Source of the DNA: Micromonospora orduensis
GTDB lineage: Bacteria > Actinomycetota > Actinomycetes > Mycobacteriales > Micromonosporaceae
Direction of reading: 5' to 3'
Assembly: GCF_006228125.1 (NCBI RefSeq)
Contig: NZ_VDFY01000111.1
Location: 1-40,587 of the forward strand
DNA length: 40,587 nt
Each line of letters starts with the position of its first letter. The first letter of the stretch is position 1. The notes under the pieces were generated by a model that saw only the letters and a program-made list of their open reading frames with translations, ran no database searches and was not told the DNA's origin. Position numbers and translations under genes: made by a program. Shown piece after piece: positions 17,741 through 26,196 of the stretch.

Positions 17741-19183
17741 GTGGCGATGAGCGCAACCGACCGGCCGGTGATCTTCCGCAACGGCCTGGTTCTCACCATG
17801 GACGACGCCCACACGGTGCTGCCCGGCGCCGACGTGCTGGTCGTCGGCGACCGGATCGCGGAGGTCGGCGTCGGTCTCACCGCGCCCGACGACGCCCTGG
17901 AGATCGACGCGACCGACGGCATTCTCATGCCGGGCATGGTCGACACCCACCGGCACATGTGGCAGACCGCAATGCGCGGGTACGGCGCCGACTGGACGCT
18001 GACGCAGTACTTCGTCTGGTACTACCTCGAATCCGGCAAGCTGTTCAGCCCCGAGGACGTGTACGCGGGAAACCTGCTCGGTGCCATCGAGGCGATCGAC
18101 GCCGGCGTGACCACCACTGTCGACTGGTCACACGGCCTGCAGACGCCCGATCACGCGGACGCTGCCGTCGACGCCCTCGAAGCGGTGCCGGGCCGGTTCG
18201 TGCTGGCCTACGGCAACATCCAGCAGGGGCCGTGGGAGTGGGCCACCTCGCCGGAGTTCCGCGACTTCCACCGCCGGCGGATCGACGGCGGCAAGCTGGC
18301 CGGCTTCCAGATGGCGTTCGACGTCACCGGCGACCCCGCGTTCCCCGAGCGGGCCGCGTTCGAGGTGGCCCGGGAGTTGGGCGCCGCGGTGACCACGCAC
18401 GCCGGCGTGTGGGGCGCCACCAACGACGACGGCATCCGGCTCATGCACGAGGGCGGCTTCATGACCCCGTCGACCGTGTACGTGCACGCGGCCACGCTCA
18501 CCCACGACTCGTACAACCGGATCGCCGCGACCGGCGGCTCCGTCTCCGTCTCCACCGAGAGCGAGCAGAGCGCCGGGCAGGGGTACCCGCCCACCTGGCA
18601 GTTGCGCCACCACGACATTCCGGTGTCGCTGTCGATGGACACCAGCGTGTGGTGGAGCGGTGACCTCTTCTCGGCGATGCGGAGCACGCTCGGCGCCGAC
18701 CGCTCCCGCGAGCACCTGGAGGCGCACGCCAAGCAGGAGACCATCACCCACTGTCACCTGCGCGCCGAACAGGTCGTCGAGTGGGCCACCCGAGGCGGCG
18801 CCCGTGCCCTCGGCATGGACTCCACGGTCGGTGCCCTCACCGCCGGCCGGCAGGCCGACGTGGTGCTGATCAAGAACGACGCCTCTCCGGTGATGTTCCC
18901 GATCCTGAACCCGCACGGTCACGTCGTCTTCCAGGCCCAGCGCGGCGACGTGCACACCGTGCTGGTGGGTGGCCGGGTCGTGAAGCGGGACGGCCGCCTC
19001 GTCGGTGTCGACCTGGCCGCCGCGCGGGCCCGGGTGGCGGCGACCATCGACCACCTGCGCGAGGCGATGGGGGAGGAGGCGTGGCAGCGTGGCATGAACC
19101 CGGACGTCCCGGAGACCGCCATCCTGGAGAACCCGTACCAGTACACCGAGTGGGACGCCGGCTCGGCCCAATGGAAGCATTAG
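17741..19183 (+). CDS. Amidohydrolase-superfamily deaminase/hydrolase
   Basis: A 480-residue metal-dependent hydrolase of the chlorohydrolase/cytosine-deaminase type. GTG at 17741 is best placed after GGAGAGG (17729-17735); an ATG at 17747 is also possible. Metal ligands of the superfamily are visible: H70 and H72 in VDTHRHMW, H220 in TTHAG, H249 in YVHAATL and D300 in SMDTSVWW. The N- and C-terminal beta-sandwich strands (MPGMVD; GRVVKRDGRLV) complete the fold. It probably hydrolyses a C-N or C-Cl bond on a ring or side chain, feeding the divergent ring-cleavage operon. Substrate specificity cannot be read; 8-oxoguanine-deaminase-like and triazine-hydrolase-like relatives exist. An IclR gene follows after 3 bp. 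Confidence 0.88.
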   Translation: MAMSATDRPVIFRNGLVLTMDDAHTVLPGADVLVVGDRIAEVGVGLTAPDDALEIDATDGILMPGMVDTHRHMWQTAMRGYGADWTLTQYFVWYYLESGKLFSPEDVYAGNLLGAIEAIDAGVTTTVDWSHGLQTPDHADAAVDALEAVPGRFVLAYGNIQQGPWEWATSPEFRDFHRRRIDGGKLAGFQMAFDVTGDPAFPERAAFEVARELGAAVTTHAGVWGATNDDGIRLMHEGGFMTPSTVYVHAATLTHDSYNRIAATGGSVSVSTESEQSAGQGYPPTWQLRHHDIPVSLSMDTSVWWSGDLFSAMRSTLGADRSREHLEAHAKQETITHCHLRAEQVVEWATRGGARALGMDSTVGALTAGRQADVVLIKNDASPVMFPILNPHGHVVFQAQRGDVHTVLVGGRVVKRDGRLVGVDLAAARARVAATIDHLREAMGEEAWQRGMNPDVPETAILENPYQYTEWDAGSAQWKH

Positions 19184-19186
19184 GAC

Positions 19187-19990
19187 ATGAGTGACAACGG
19201 AAGGGGCGCCGGGCCCGACTTCATCGAGGCTCTCGCCCGTGGCCTCGACGTCCTGCGCTCCTTCCGTCCCGCCTGCCCGTCGATGACGCTCAGTGAGATC
19301 GCCGCCGCCACCGGCCTGGCCCGGCCCACCGTCCGACGCATCCTCATCACGCTCGAGTCGCTGGGCTACGTCCGCGCGGTCGGCCGTGGCCACGCCCTCA
19401 CCCCGCGCGTCCTGGAGCTGGGGATGGCGTACGTCAACGCGCTGAACATGTGGGACGTGGCCCGCCCGCACATGGAGAAGCTCGTCGCGCAGACCAACGA
19501 GTCGACCTCGATGGCCCAGCTCGACGGCAGCGACATCGTCTACGTCGCCCGGGTGGCCGTCCCGAAGATCGTCACGCTCGGTGTCACCATCGGCACCCGC
19601 TTCCCGGCTCCCGCGACGTCGATGGGCAAGGTGCTGCTCGCGGCCCTGCCGCCGGAGGCTCTGGCCGCAGTGCTCGCTGAGCCGACGCGCTCCGGCATCA
19701 CGCCACGCTGGCAGCCCTCGCCGGGCGAACTCGACGCGGTGCTGCGGGAGGTTCGGGCGAAGGGCTGGGCACTCGCCGACCAGGACCTGGCCCCGGGGAT
19801 CCGGTCCGTCGCCACCGGCGTGCGCGACGGCGACGGGCGGGTCGTCGCGGCGATCAACGTGACCGTGCACGCGGCCGAGACCTCCCTGGACACGTTGGTC
19901 GACGACCATCTGCCCCTGCTGCTCCGCGCGGCCGCGGACATCGGGCACGACTGGGCGCTGACGGCCGCCGTGCCGGTGGTCACCGTCTGA
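19187..19990 (+). CDS. IclR-family transcriptional regulator
   Basis: A 267-residue IclR-type regulator. The winged helix-turn-helix lies at about 10-75 (EALARGLDVLRSF, MTLSEIAAATGLARPTVRRILITLESLGYV). The C-terminal effector domain (about 85-255) has the usual PHMEKLVAQTNESTSMAQL, PATSMGKVLLAALPPE and SVATGVRDGDGRVVAAINVT elements. It resembles the PcaR/PobR-like IclR proteins that respond to aromatic acids or pathway intermediates. It starts 3 bp after the amidohydrolase stop, so the two are co-transcribed, and it likely controls the divergent promoter region with the two CGGAC-N4-GTCCG sites. Confidence 0.93.
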   Translation: MSDNGRGAGPDFIEALARGLDVLRSFRPACPSMTLSEIAAATGLARPTVRRILITLESLGYVRAVGRGHALTPRVLELGMAYVNALNMWDVARPHMEKLVAQTNESTSMAQLDGSDIVYVARVAVPKIVTLGVTIGTRFPAPATSMGKVLLAALPPEALAAVLAEPTRSGITPRWQPSPGELDAVLREVRAKGWALADQDLAPGIRSVATGVRDGDGRVVAAINVTVHAAETSLDTLVDDHLPLLLRAAADIGHDWALTAAVPVVTV

Positions 19991-20038
19991 GGGTCACCGC
20001 CCCGGACCGTGCGCCGGGGCTGGCAGCCCCCCTCGCCT

Positions 20039-20098
20039 GCGCTCTCCGGCTCTGCGCTCTCCGGCTCTGGGCCCTTCGGCTCTGCGCCCTCCGCGTGG
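20039..20098 (+). repeat. Degenerating 15-bp tandem repeat, four units
   Basis: GCGCTCTCCGGCTCT occurs exactly at 20039-20053 and 20054-20068, in altered form at 20069-20083 and more weakly at 20084-20098. It lies just upstream of the long inverted repeat in the iclR/efflux spacer. Confidence 0.8.
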
Positions 20099-20128
20099 GT
20101 CTCGCAGGCCCCAACCTCTCGCTGTGGG

Positions 20129-20206
20129 CCCTTTGCTCTGCTTACCTCCGTGCGCCAGGGCGGGCGGGGTGCCGCAGTGTCGCATGGAGGTAAGCAGAGC
20201 AAAGGG
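20129..20206. repeat. Long inverted repeat (26-bp stem, 26-nt loop)
   Basis: The arms 20129-20154 and 20181-20206 pair over 26 bp with one G-T wobble; 21 contiguous outer base pairs are perfect. The arm begins CCCTTTGCTCTGC. It could be a terminator for the amidohydrolase-iclR unit or one copy of a dispersed intergenic palindrome (MITE- or REP-like). There is no target-site duplication that I can see. Confidence 0.85.
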
Positions 20207-20514
20207 TGTCGTCAGGGGGTGGGCCCCCGAACCGGGGCCACGTTGCGCCTCCACACGGGCACTGCTCTGCCAACTCTTCGCCGGTGGCCTCGGGCGACTC
20301 CCAGGCTGATCGACACACCGACGATTGGTCGTAATCGCACGGCCGTTCGGATGCGGGAGCGGGTGGTCACGAAATCCGGCGGCGAACCGTCACAACTGGC
20401 GGTTACTCTGCCTCCGCGCGTCGTTGCCCCGGTGCGACGCGCCCCGCGCCTGGTCGGCGCGGCATCGCCGCCACCGCCCACCACAGGCCGGCTCATACGA
20501 CTTCAGGAGTGTTT

Positions 20515-22095
20515 GTGACACAGCAATCCGTCGCGACATCGGACAAACTCGACGCCGCGGTGCTCAAGGTGGCCGGCGTCGTGGTCCTCGGCGCGATCAT
20601 GTCGATCCTCGACGTGACGGTGGTCAGCGTCGCGCTGCCCACGTTCCAGACCGAGTTCGACGCGTCCTACGCCCGCGTCGCGTGGACGATGACCGCCTAC
20701 ACCCTCGCCCTGGCCACCGTGATCCCGCTCAGCGGTTGGGCGGCCGACCGGTTCGGCACCAAACGCCTCTACATGGTGGCGCTGGCGCTGTTCACCATCG
20801 GGTCCGGGCTCTGCGCCACCGCCGACACGATCGGCGAGCTGATCGGCTACCGCGTGTTGCAGGGCCTCGGCGGCGGCATGCTCATGCCGCTGGGCATGAC
20901 CATCATGACCCGCGCGGCCGGGCCGCACCGGATCGGCCGGCTGATGGCCGTCCTCGGCATCCCGATGCTGCTCGGGCCGATCGGCGGCCCGATCCTCGGC
21001 GGCTGGCTGATCGACACCGCGAGCTGGCACTGGATCTTCCTGATCAACCTGCCGATCGGTGTCGTGGCGCTCATCTACGCGCAGCTCGCGCTGCCGAAGG
21101 ACGCTCCCGAGCCGTCCGAGTCGTTCGACTTCGTCGGCATGCTCATGCTCTCGCCGGGCCTCGCGCTGTTCCTGTACGGCGTCTCGTCACTGCCGGAGGC
21201 GGGCACCTTCACCGAGGCCAAGGTGTGGGCCCCGATGCTGGTGGGTGGCGCGCTGGTGGTGGCGTTCGTGCTCTACTCGTTCAAGCCCCGGCACCCGCTG
21301 CTCGACCTGCGGCTGTTCCGCAACCGCAACCTCACCATCGCGTCGGTGACGCTGTTCGTGTTCATCATCGCGTTCATGGGCGCCGGCCTGCTGTTCCCGA
21401 GCTACTTCCTGCAGGTGCGCGGCGAATCCACGTTGGCCGCCGGCCTGCTGATGGCCCCGCAGGGCATCGGCGCGATGATCACCATGCCGATCGCCGGCAC
21501 GCTTGCCGACCGGGTGCCGATCGGGCGTACCGTCCCGTTCGCGTTGGCCCTCATCGTGGCCGGGTTCTTCAGCTTCACCCAGGTCGACCCGCAGACCTCG
21601 TACTGGCTGCTCGGTGGGTCGCTGTTCGTGATGGGCCTGGGCATGGGCGGCACCATGATGCCGATCATGACCTCGGCGCTGCGGACCTTGCAGGCCCAGG
21701 AGGTGGCCCGCGGCTCGACGCTTGTCAACATCCTCCAGCAGATCGGCGGGTCGGTCGGCGCCGCCGTCATGTCGGTGATCCTCACCAACGAGCTGAACGG
21801 CTCCCGGCCGATCCCCGGCGCGGTGGACCCGAGCGGCAAGCCGATCACCGAGGCCGGGCTGGCCATCGCCGCCCAGCAGCGACCGGAACTGCTCCAGCAG
21901 ACGCCTGTGGATCCGTCGCTCATCGAACGCGGGCTCAACTTCGCCGCCACGGCGTTCGCCCACACGTTCTGGGTCGCGTTCGCGCTGGTCGTGCTCACGT
22001 TCATCCCGGCCGCCCTGCTGCCGCGCCGGCGTCCCCCGGCGCAGCTCGACGACCAGGAGGTCGAGCAGCTCAAGACGCCCATCGCCATGCACTGA
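20515..22095 (+). CDS. DHA2-family MFS efflux transporter (EmrB/QacA type)
   Basis: A 526-residue, 14-helix major facilitator of the drug:H+ antiporter-2 family. GTG at 20515 follows CAGGAG (20504-20509). Family motifs are visible: LDVTVVSVALPTFQTEF in helix 1, GWAADRFGTKRLYM (motif A) between helices 2 and 3, RVLQGLGGGMLMPLGMTIM and the motif C-like GPIGGPILGGWLID in helix 5. It should export drugs or small metabolites by proton exchange. There is no TetR or MarR regulator next to it. Its position after iclR hints at a role with the catabolic island, but the 524-bp spacer argues for separate transcription. Confidence 0.93.
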   Translation: MTQQSVATSDKLDAAVLKVAGVVVLGAIMSILDVTVVSVALPTFQTEFDASYARVAWTMTAYTLALATVIPLSGWAADRFGTKRLYMVALALFTIGSGLCATADTIGELIGYRVLQGLGGGMLMPLGMTIMTRAAGPHRIGRLMAVLGIPMLLGPIGGPILGGWLIDTASWHWIFLINLPIGVVALIYAQLALPKDAPEPSESFDFVGMLMLSPGLALFLYGVSSLPEAGTFTEAKVWAPMLVGGALVVAFVLYSFKPRHPLLDLRLFRNRNLTIASVTLFVFIIAFMGAGLLFPSYFLQVRGESTLAAGLLMAPQGIGAMITMPIAGTLADRVPIGRTVPFALALIVAGFFSFTQVDPQTSYWLLGGSLFVMGLGMGGTMMPIMTSALRTLQAQEVARGSTLVNILQQIGGSVGAAVMSVILTNELNGSRPIPGAVDPSGKPITEAGLAIAAQQRPELLQQTPVDPSLIERGLNFAATAFAHTFWVAFALVVLTFIPAALLPRRRPPAQLDDQEVEQLKTPIAMH

Positions 22096-22100
22096 GCGTC

Positions 22101-22140
22101 CCGCCGCGCTCAGCTCCCGGTGCGGGGCTGGGCGCGGCGG
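22101..22140. terminator. Hairpin between convergent MFS and DUF5709 genes
   Basis: 22101-22117 pairs with 22124-22140 (17 bp, two wobble pairs) around a 6-nt loop, 6 nt after the MFS stop and 8 nt before the end of the DUF5709 gene. It probably works in both directions. Confidence 0.75.
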
Positions 22141-22147
22141 TTCGGGG

Positions 22148-22609
22148 TCAGCGCAGCGGACCGTCGCCGGGCCCGTTCGGGTCGTCGACCAGGTGGATCG
22201 CCGCTTCCTCGGCGCTGGCGGCGCCCGCGTCGATCCCGACGTCCCAGGCCACCGACTCGGCCTCGTCGTCCTCGCGGACACCCTCGTCGTGGGCGACGAG
22301 ACGACCCGCGCGCCTCTCGGCCTCGTACCCCCGTCGGGTCAGCTCGTCCTCGTCGTCGCCGCCCTCGGCGTACGGGTCGACGTCCGGCTCCTCCTGGGCG
22401 AGGTGCTGCTCCAGGGACTCCCCGGCCCGCTCCTCGGCGGGGGTGGTGCCGAACCGGTTCGCCGCCGTCCAGTGGTCCTCGGCCACGATGCCGGTGTCGA
22501 GCGGGTCGCCGACCCGGTCGTCGTCCAGAGTGTCGGAGGCGTCCAGGACGCCGTCGTCCTCGGCCACGTTCCACTCGTCGACGGAATCCATCCGCTCGGT
22601 CTGGCTCAC
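22148..22609 (-). CDS. DUF5709-family acidic protein
   Basis: A 153-residue very acidic protein of the actinobacterial DUF5709 family, recognised from the N-terminal DDDGVLDASDTLDDDR-like segment, the NRFGTTPAEERAGESLEQHLAQEEPD centre and a C-terminal AEEAAIHLVDDPNGPGD. The start is GTG at 22609 behind GGAGAG. It has no membrane segment or catalytic motif, and the family has no established function. It begins about 115 bp downstream of a decayed sigma-factor gene on the same strand. Confidence 0.83.
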   Translation of the reverse strand: MSQTERMDSVDEWNVAEDDGVLDASDTLDDDRVGDPLDTGIVAEDHWTAANRFGTTPAEERAGESLEQHLAQEEPDVDPYAEGGDDEDELTRRGYEAERRAGRLVAHDEGVREDDEAESVAWDVGIDAGAASAEEAAIHLVDDPNGPGDGPLR

Positions 22610-22724
22610 GGCGGTCTCTCCTTCGTCACGGCGCAGCGAAGTGCCAAGCCTATGACCGTGCAACGCCGCCGCCTCCCGAGGCGTGCCCGCTGTGACGAAC
22701 GGACCTCGGCGGCGGCGTACGGGG

Positions 22725-23235
22725 TCAGCGCCGCAGCAGCTCCGCCACGGCCTCGGTGAACTCCGCCGGCTGCTAGACGGCCGCGATCTCCTCGTACGAC
22801 GAGGCGTCGCTGAAGTACCGCAGCAGGGTGACGAGCCGGTCGGATTCGGACAGCTGCCCGACGGCGTGCCACACCCAGTCCCGCAGGACGGTCCGGTCCA
22901 GCGCCTCCTCGGGGGTTGGGGGTGGTGGAGGGCGGCGTGAACCATTCCGGCTCGGCGACGGAAACCGGCCGGGGACCGCGCAGCGTCATGCGGGCGTTGT
23001 TGCGCACGATCGTGCGCAGCCACGGGCCGATCGCGGCGGGGTCGCGGACCTCACCGATGCGCCGCACCGCTACCACCATCGCGTCCTGCACCGCGTCCTC
23101 GGCGTCCGGCCCGTAGCCGAGGAGGCTCAGCGCGACGGCCCGCATCCCGGCCTCGTGGCGGGCCAGCAGCACACCGAGCGCCCCCGCGTCTCCGGCCTGC
23201 GCGAGCAGGACCAGATCGGCGTCACCGTGCGTCAC
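22725..23235 (-). pseudogene. Decayed sigma-70-family (ECF-type) sigma factor
   Basis: GTG at 23235 behind GGGAGG opens an intact region 2 (ADLVLLAQAGDAGALGVLLARHEAG, DAEDAVQDAMVVAVRRI, GPWLRTIVRNNARM). The frame then breaks at a C-run (plus-strand GGGGG, 22911-22915). In the next frame region 4 continues as EEALDRTVLRDWVW, then LVTLLRYFSDASSYEEIAAV, and meets TAG at 22775-22773, exactly where the HTH recognition helix (GVPxGTVRSRL) should start. About 15 codons after the TAG (QPAEFTEAVAELLRR) end at TGA 22727. The gene thus has a frameshift, a stop and loss of the DNA-recognition helix. At least the missing helix cannot be a simple sequencing error. Confidence 0.85.
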
Positions 23236-23417
23236 GTGTACGTCCTCCCGCGCGTCCCGGGTCACCCTTTATGCAGGGCTCCGGGCGTTTTCCGGGTGCC
23301 CACCCACGCGTACCAGCCTACGACGGGTGACTGCGCCGTCCGATGGGCCGGTGCGGCTGCTGCCCTACTTCGTCGACCCTCGGCACGGTCGGTGTCGGCC
23401 CGCGCGCCTGAGCCAGG

Positions 23418-23429
23418 CACGATGAGGCG
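23418..23429 (+). promoter_or_regulatory. Possible -10 box for a leaderless DUF2071 transcript
   Basis: CACGAT at 23418-23423 is six bases before GTG at 23430 and no Shine-Dalgarno is present. The hexamer is a poor -10 at its first base. Confidence 0.3.
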
Positions 23430-24194
23430 GTGCACATCGAACCGGTCGATTGCTCGCCCCGACAGGCGTTCTCCTGGGCGGTCCTGCGTCAACGCTGGGA
23501 GGACCTCACGTTCCTGCACTGGGCCGTCGATCCGGCACTCGTCGCACCGCTGCTGCCGGCGGGGACCCGTCCGGACACCCTGGACGGTGTCAGCTACGTC
23601 GGGCTCATCGGCTTCCGGATGGTCGGGCTGGGCCTCGGTCGCGGCCCCGGCGTCCCGTACTTCGGCACCTTCGCAGAGACAAACGTCCGGCTCTACTCGG
23701 TCGACGACACCGGCCGCCGGGCGGTCGTGTTCCGCTCACTCGACGCGTCCCGCCTGGTGCCGGTGCTTGTGGCGCGGGTGACGCTGCGTCTGCCGTACCT
23801 CTGGTCGTCGATGCGGTTGGACCGCGACGGCGATTTGCGCACCTACCGGTGCCGGCGTCGCTGGCCCGGCCCGGCGGGTACGACGAGCCGGATGGTGGTG
23901 CGGGTGGGGGAGCGGATCGACGATCCAACGCCCCTTGAGCATTTCGTCACCGCCCGCTGGGGGCTGCACACCCGGGGGTACGGGCGCACGCTGCACCTGC
24001 CGAACTGGCATCCGCGCTGGCCCCTGCACCGGGCCGAGGTGCTGCACCTGGACGACGAGCTGGTCGCCGCCGCCGGGTTGCCGGCACCGGTCGGGCCGCC
24101 GGTCAGCGTGCTGTACTCGCCGGGTGTCGGGGTGGTGTTCGGTACGCCGGTGGCGGCCCGGCCGGACGGTGCCGGGCCGCCGGGCACTCAGTAG
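23430..24194 (+). CDS. DUF2071 (YqjF-like) family protein
   Basis: A 254-residue cytosolic protein of the DUF2071/YqjF family. Family features are SWAVLRQRWEDLTFLHWAVDPALVAPLLPAG at the N-terminus, YVGLIGFRM and PYFGTFAETNVRLYSVDDTGRRAVVFRSLDASRL in the middle, and HFVTARWGLHTR before the C-terminus. The fold is related to acetoacetate decarboxylase. The biochemical role is unknown. It starts with GTG at 23430 and ends 7 bp inside the convergent aldo/keto reductase gene. Confidence 0.87.
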   Translation: MHIEPVDCSPRQAFSWAVLRQRWEDLTFLHWAVDPALVAPLLPAGTRPDTLDGVSYVGLIGFRMVGLGLGRGPGVPYFGTFAETNVRLYSVDDTGRRAVVFRSLDASRLVPVLVARVTLRLPYLWSSMRLDRDGDLRTYRCRRRWPGPAGTTSRMVVRVGERIDDPTPLEHFVTARWGLHTRGYGRTLHLPNWHPRWPLHRAEVLHLDDELVAAAGLPAPVGPPVSVLYSPGVGVVFGTPVAARPDGAGPPGTQ

Positions 24195-25165
24195 CGACCG
24201 CCCTCGGGCGTGGGGAGCGCGTCCAGGTCGGCCAGGTCCTCGGCGCTGAGCCGCACGTCGCCGGCCGCGCAGTTGTCCACCAGGTACTTCGGGGTCTTGG
24301 TGCCGGGGATCGGGATGACGTGGCGTCCCTGGGCGACGACCCACGCGAGGGCTACCTGCGCGGGGCTGACCCCGGCCCGGTCGGCGATCTCGCGGACCCG
24401 CGCGACGATGGCGAGGTTGGCCCGCAACGCGTCCTGCTGGAAGCGCGGCAGGCCCCGGCGGAAGTCGTCGGCCGGCAGGTCGTCGAACGAGGTGAACCGG
24501 CCGGTGAGGAACCCCCGACCCAGCGGCGAGAACGGCAGGAAGGCGATGCCCTGCTCGGCGCAGTACGGCAGCACCTCGGTCAGCGGGTCGCGGGTCCACA
24601 GCGACAGCTCGGACTGCACCGACGCCACCGGGTGCACCGCCTGGGCCCGGACGATCTGGGTCACGCTCACCTCGGACAGGCCGATCTGCCGCGCCTTGCC
24701 CGCCGCCACGACCTCCGCCATCGCACCCCAGGACTCCTCGACGGGCACGTCCGGGTCGACCCGGTGCAACTGGTAGAGGTCGACGTGGTCGGTGCCGAGT
24801 CGGCGCAGGCTGGCGTCGATCGCCGCGCGGATGTGCTCGGGGCGCCCGTTGTTGCCGATCTTCGGTGAGTTGCCGGGGCCGCCGGCCGGGGAGGTCGCCA
24901 CCAGCCCGACCTTCGTCGCCAGGACGGCCCGTTCCCGGTGGCCGTCGGCCAGCGCCCGGCCGACCAGCTCCTCGTTTGTGTACGGCCCGTACACGTCGGC
25001 CGTGTCGATCAGGGTGGCGCCCAGGTCGAGGGCCTGCCGGATCACCGAGATCGAGGTGTCGTCGTCGCGGGGGCCGCTGATGTCGTATCCGTGGGTCATG
25101 CCCATGCACCCGAGACCGATGATGCCGACCTCGGGGCCCGCACTGCCCAGCGTGGTGGTTCGCAT
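24188..25165 (-). CDS. Aldo/keto reductase
   Basis: A 325-residue NADPH-dependent oxidoreductase of the aldo/keto reductase superfamily, AKR11/AKR13-like. The catalytic tetrad is visible as D54 and Y59 in LIDTADVYGP, K85 in LATKVG and H134 in LYQLHRVDP. The cofactor-binding end IPGTKTPKYLVDNCAA is also present. It probably reduces aldehydes or ketones; the physiological substrate is unknown. The gene ends by overlapping the convergent DUF2071 gene by 7 bp, which leaves no room for a terminator between them. Confidence 0.93.
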   Translation of the reverse strand: MRTTTLGSAGPEVGIIGLGCMGMTHGYDISGPRDDDTSISVIRQALDLGATLIDTADVYGPYTNEELVGRALADGHRERAVLATKVGLVATSPAGGPGNSPKIGNNGRPEHIRAAIDASLRRLGTDHVDLYQLHRVDPDVPVEESWGAMAEVVAAGKARQIGLSEVSVTQIVRAQAVHPVASVQSELSLWTRDPLTEVLPYCAEQGIAFLPFSPLGRGFLTGRFTSFDDLPADDFRRGLPRFQQDALRANLAIVARVREIADRAGVSPAQVALAWVVAQGRHVIPIPGTKTPKYLVDNCAAGDVRLSAEDLADLDALPTPEGGRY

Positions 25166-25273
25166 GCGCCCTACGCTACGACCGATGCCCCAGCCCGATG
25201 TTCTCTGCTCCGAGCCGCTCAGCCGGTAGGCGTCGATTCGCCCTCGTTGCCGGGGATGCCCGGTGGACGCCCC

Positions 25274-25279
25274 TAGAAT
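25274..25279 (+). promoter_or_regulatory. -10 box (TAGAAT) for the following gene
   Basis: TAGAAT is one base from the consensus -10. It lies 9 bp before an in-frame TTG (25288) and 27 bp before the GTG at 25306. I see no matching -35. Confidence 0.4.
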
Positions 25280-25305
25280 CGATAACCTTGACTGCCGGCG
25301 GTGAG

Positions 25306-26196
25306 GTGTCGCAGGTGGCCGGCGCGAAGGGGGTGCGGGAATTGGGACCGGACGAGCGGGGAAGGCTGTTCGAGCGGGCGCGCGAGTTGTCGCAGCGGCA
25401 GGACGCCTGGGCGGAGGCCGACCGCCTGTGGGTGCGGGTGATCGACGCCTACCGGCAGGCGGTGCGCGACCCGGGTCGGGCCGACCGCCGCGACCACCAG
25501 CAGTTGGCGCGGGCGCTGTGGCGACGCGGAATGCTGCTGTCCGCGCGTGGTCGGTCCGCCGAGGGGATGGCCCCCGGCGGCGAGGCGGTCGCCATCTTCG
25601 AGCGGGTGTACGACGCGGTGGCGGCCGAGGGTGGGAACGTGACCGCCGCGCCCCGGGACGACGCGCTCGCGGAACTGGTCACCGCGCTTGTGGATCTCGC
25701 CGAGATCGCGTTCTCCGCCGGTCAGCCCGCCACCCGCCGGGACCTGCTGGACCGGGCGGTGGCGGTGGGTCTGACCTCGGCCGGCGATCCGCCGTCCGCC
25801 GGGCCGCGCACCCGGGAGGCGATGGGTACGGCCTACCACAACCAGGCGACGGCGCTGCTGCACAGGCACCTCACCCGGCCGTCGTCGGCGGACGGCGCCC
25901 AGGAGGCGGCGCTGGCGGCGTCGCGGGCCTGCGAGCTGCGGCAGGGGCTGCTCGACCTGGCGCGCCCGCTGACCTTCTGGGAGATGGCCAACACCTATGG
26001 GGTGTACGCGCAGTGCCTGGTCCTGATCGGCGACCTCGACCGGGCGGCCATGGTGCTGGCGATGGGCAACCGGTTCGTGGAGACGCTGGGCCCGGCCGCC
26101 GAGGTGCCCGCCCAGAAGTTGCGGATCGCGGCCGAGATGCTGGCCAAGGAGAGGGGTGGGAGCACCCCGCGTCGCTGGGGCTGGCGGCGGCGCTGA
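25306..26196 (+). CDS. Uncharacterised helical repeat protein (TPR-like)
   Basis: A protein of about 296 residues with no recognised family. It is rich in Ala and Leu and predicted almost wholly helical, with TPR-like spacing in segments such as AWAEADRLWVRVIDAYRQAV, GTAYHNQATALLHRHL and ANTYGVYAQCLVLIGDLDRAAMVLAMGNRFVETLG. No signal peptide, membrane segment or catalytic motif is visible. The start is uncertain: GTG at 25306 is used here, while TTG at 25288 would fit a leaderless transcript from the TAGAAT box. It may be a scaffold or signalling-type adaptor protein. Confidence 0.65.
   Translation: MSQVAGAKGVRELGPDERGRLFERARELSQRQDAWAEADRLWVRVIDAYRQAVRDPGRADRRDHQQLARALWRRGMLLSARGRSAEGMAPGGEAVAIFERVYDAVAAEGGNVTAAPRDDALAELVTALVDLAEIAFSAGQPATRRDLLDRAVAVGLTSAGDPPSAGPRTREAMGTAYHNQATALLHRHLTRPSSADGAQEAALAASRACELRQGLLDLARPLTFWEMANTYGVYAQCLVLIGDLDRAAMVLAMGNRFVETLGPAAEVPAQKLRIAAEMLAKERGGSTPRRWGWRRR

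Larger units (their letters stand above)
19991..20514. other. Repeat-rich intergenic spacer between iclR and the efflux pump gene
   Basis: This 524-bp stretch has no convincing gene. Apparent frames mirror each other across an inverted repeat and lack family similarity. It contains a tandem 15-mer array, a long inverted repeat, a short GGGGG/CCCCC hairpin at about 20213-20228 and the promoter of the DHA2 pump, whose RBS is CAGGAG at 20504-20509. Confidence 0.6.

Noticed and set aside
20124..20309. Short frames within the iclR/efflux spacer
   Set aside because: Frames on the two strands encode similar peptides because they lie in an inverted repeat. This is repeat structure, not a gene.
20317..20332. 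CGAC/GTCG palindrome upstream of the efflux pump as a TetR-type operator
   Set aside because: Arms of only four bases, no TetR gene nearby, and such short symmetry is common in GC-rich DNA.
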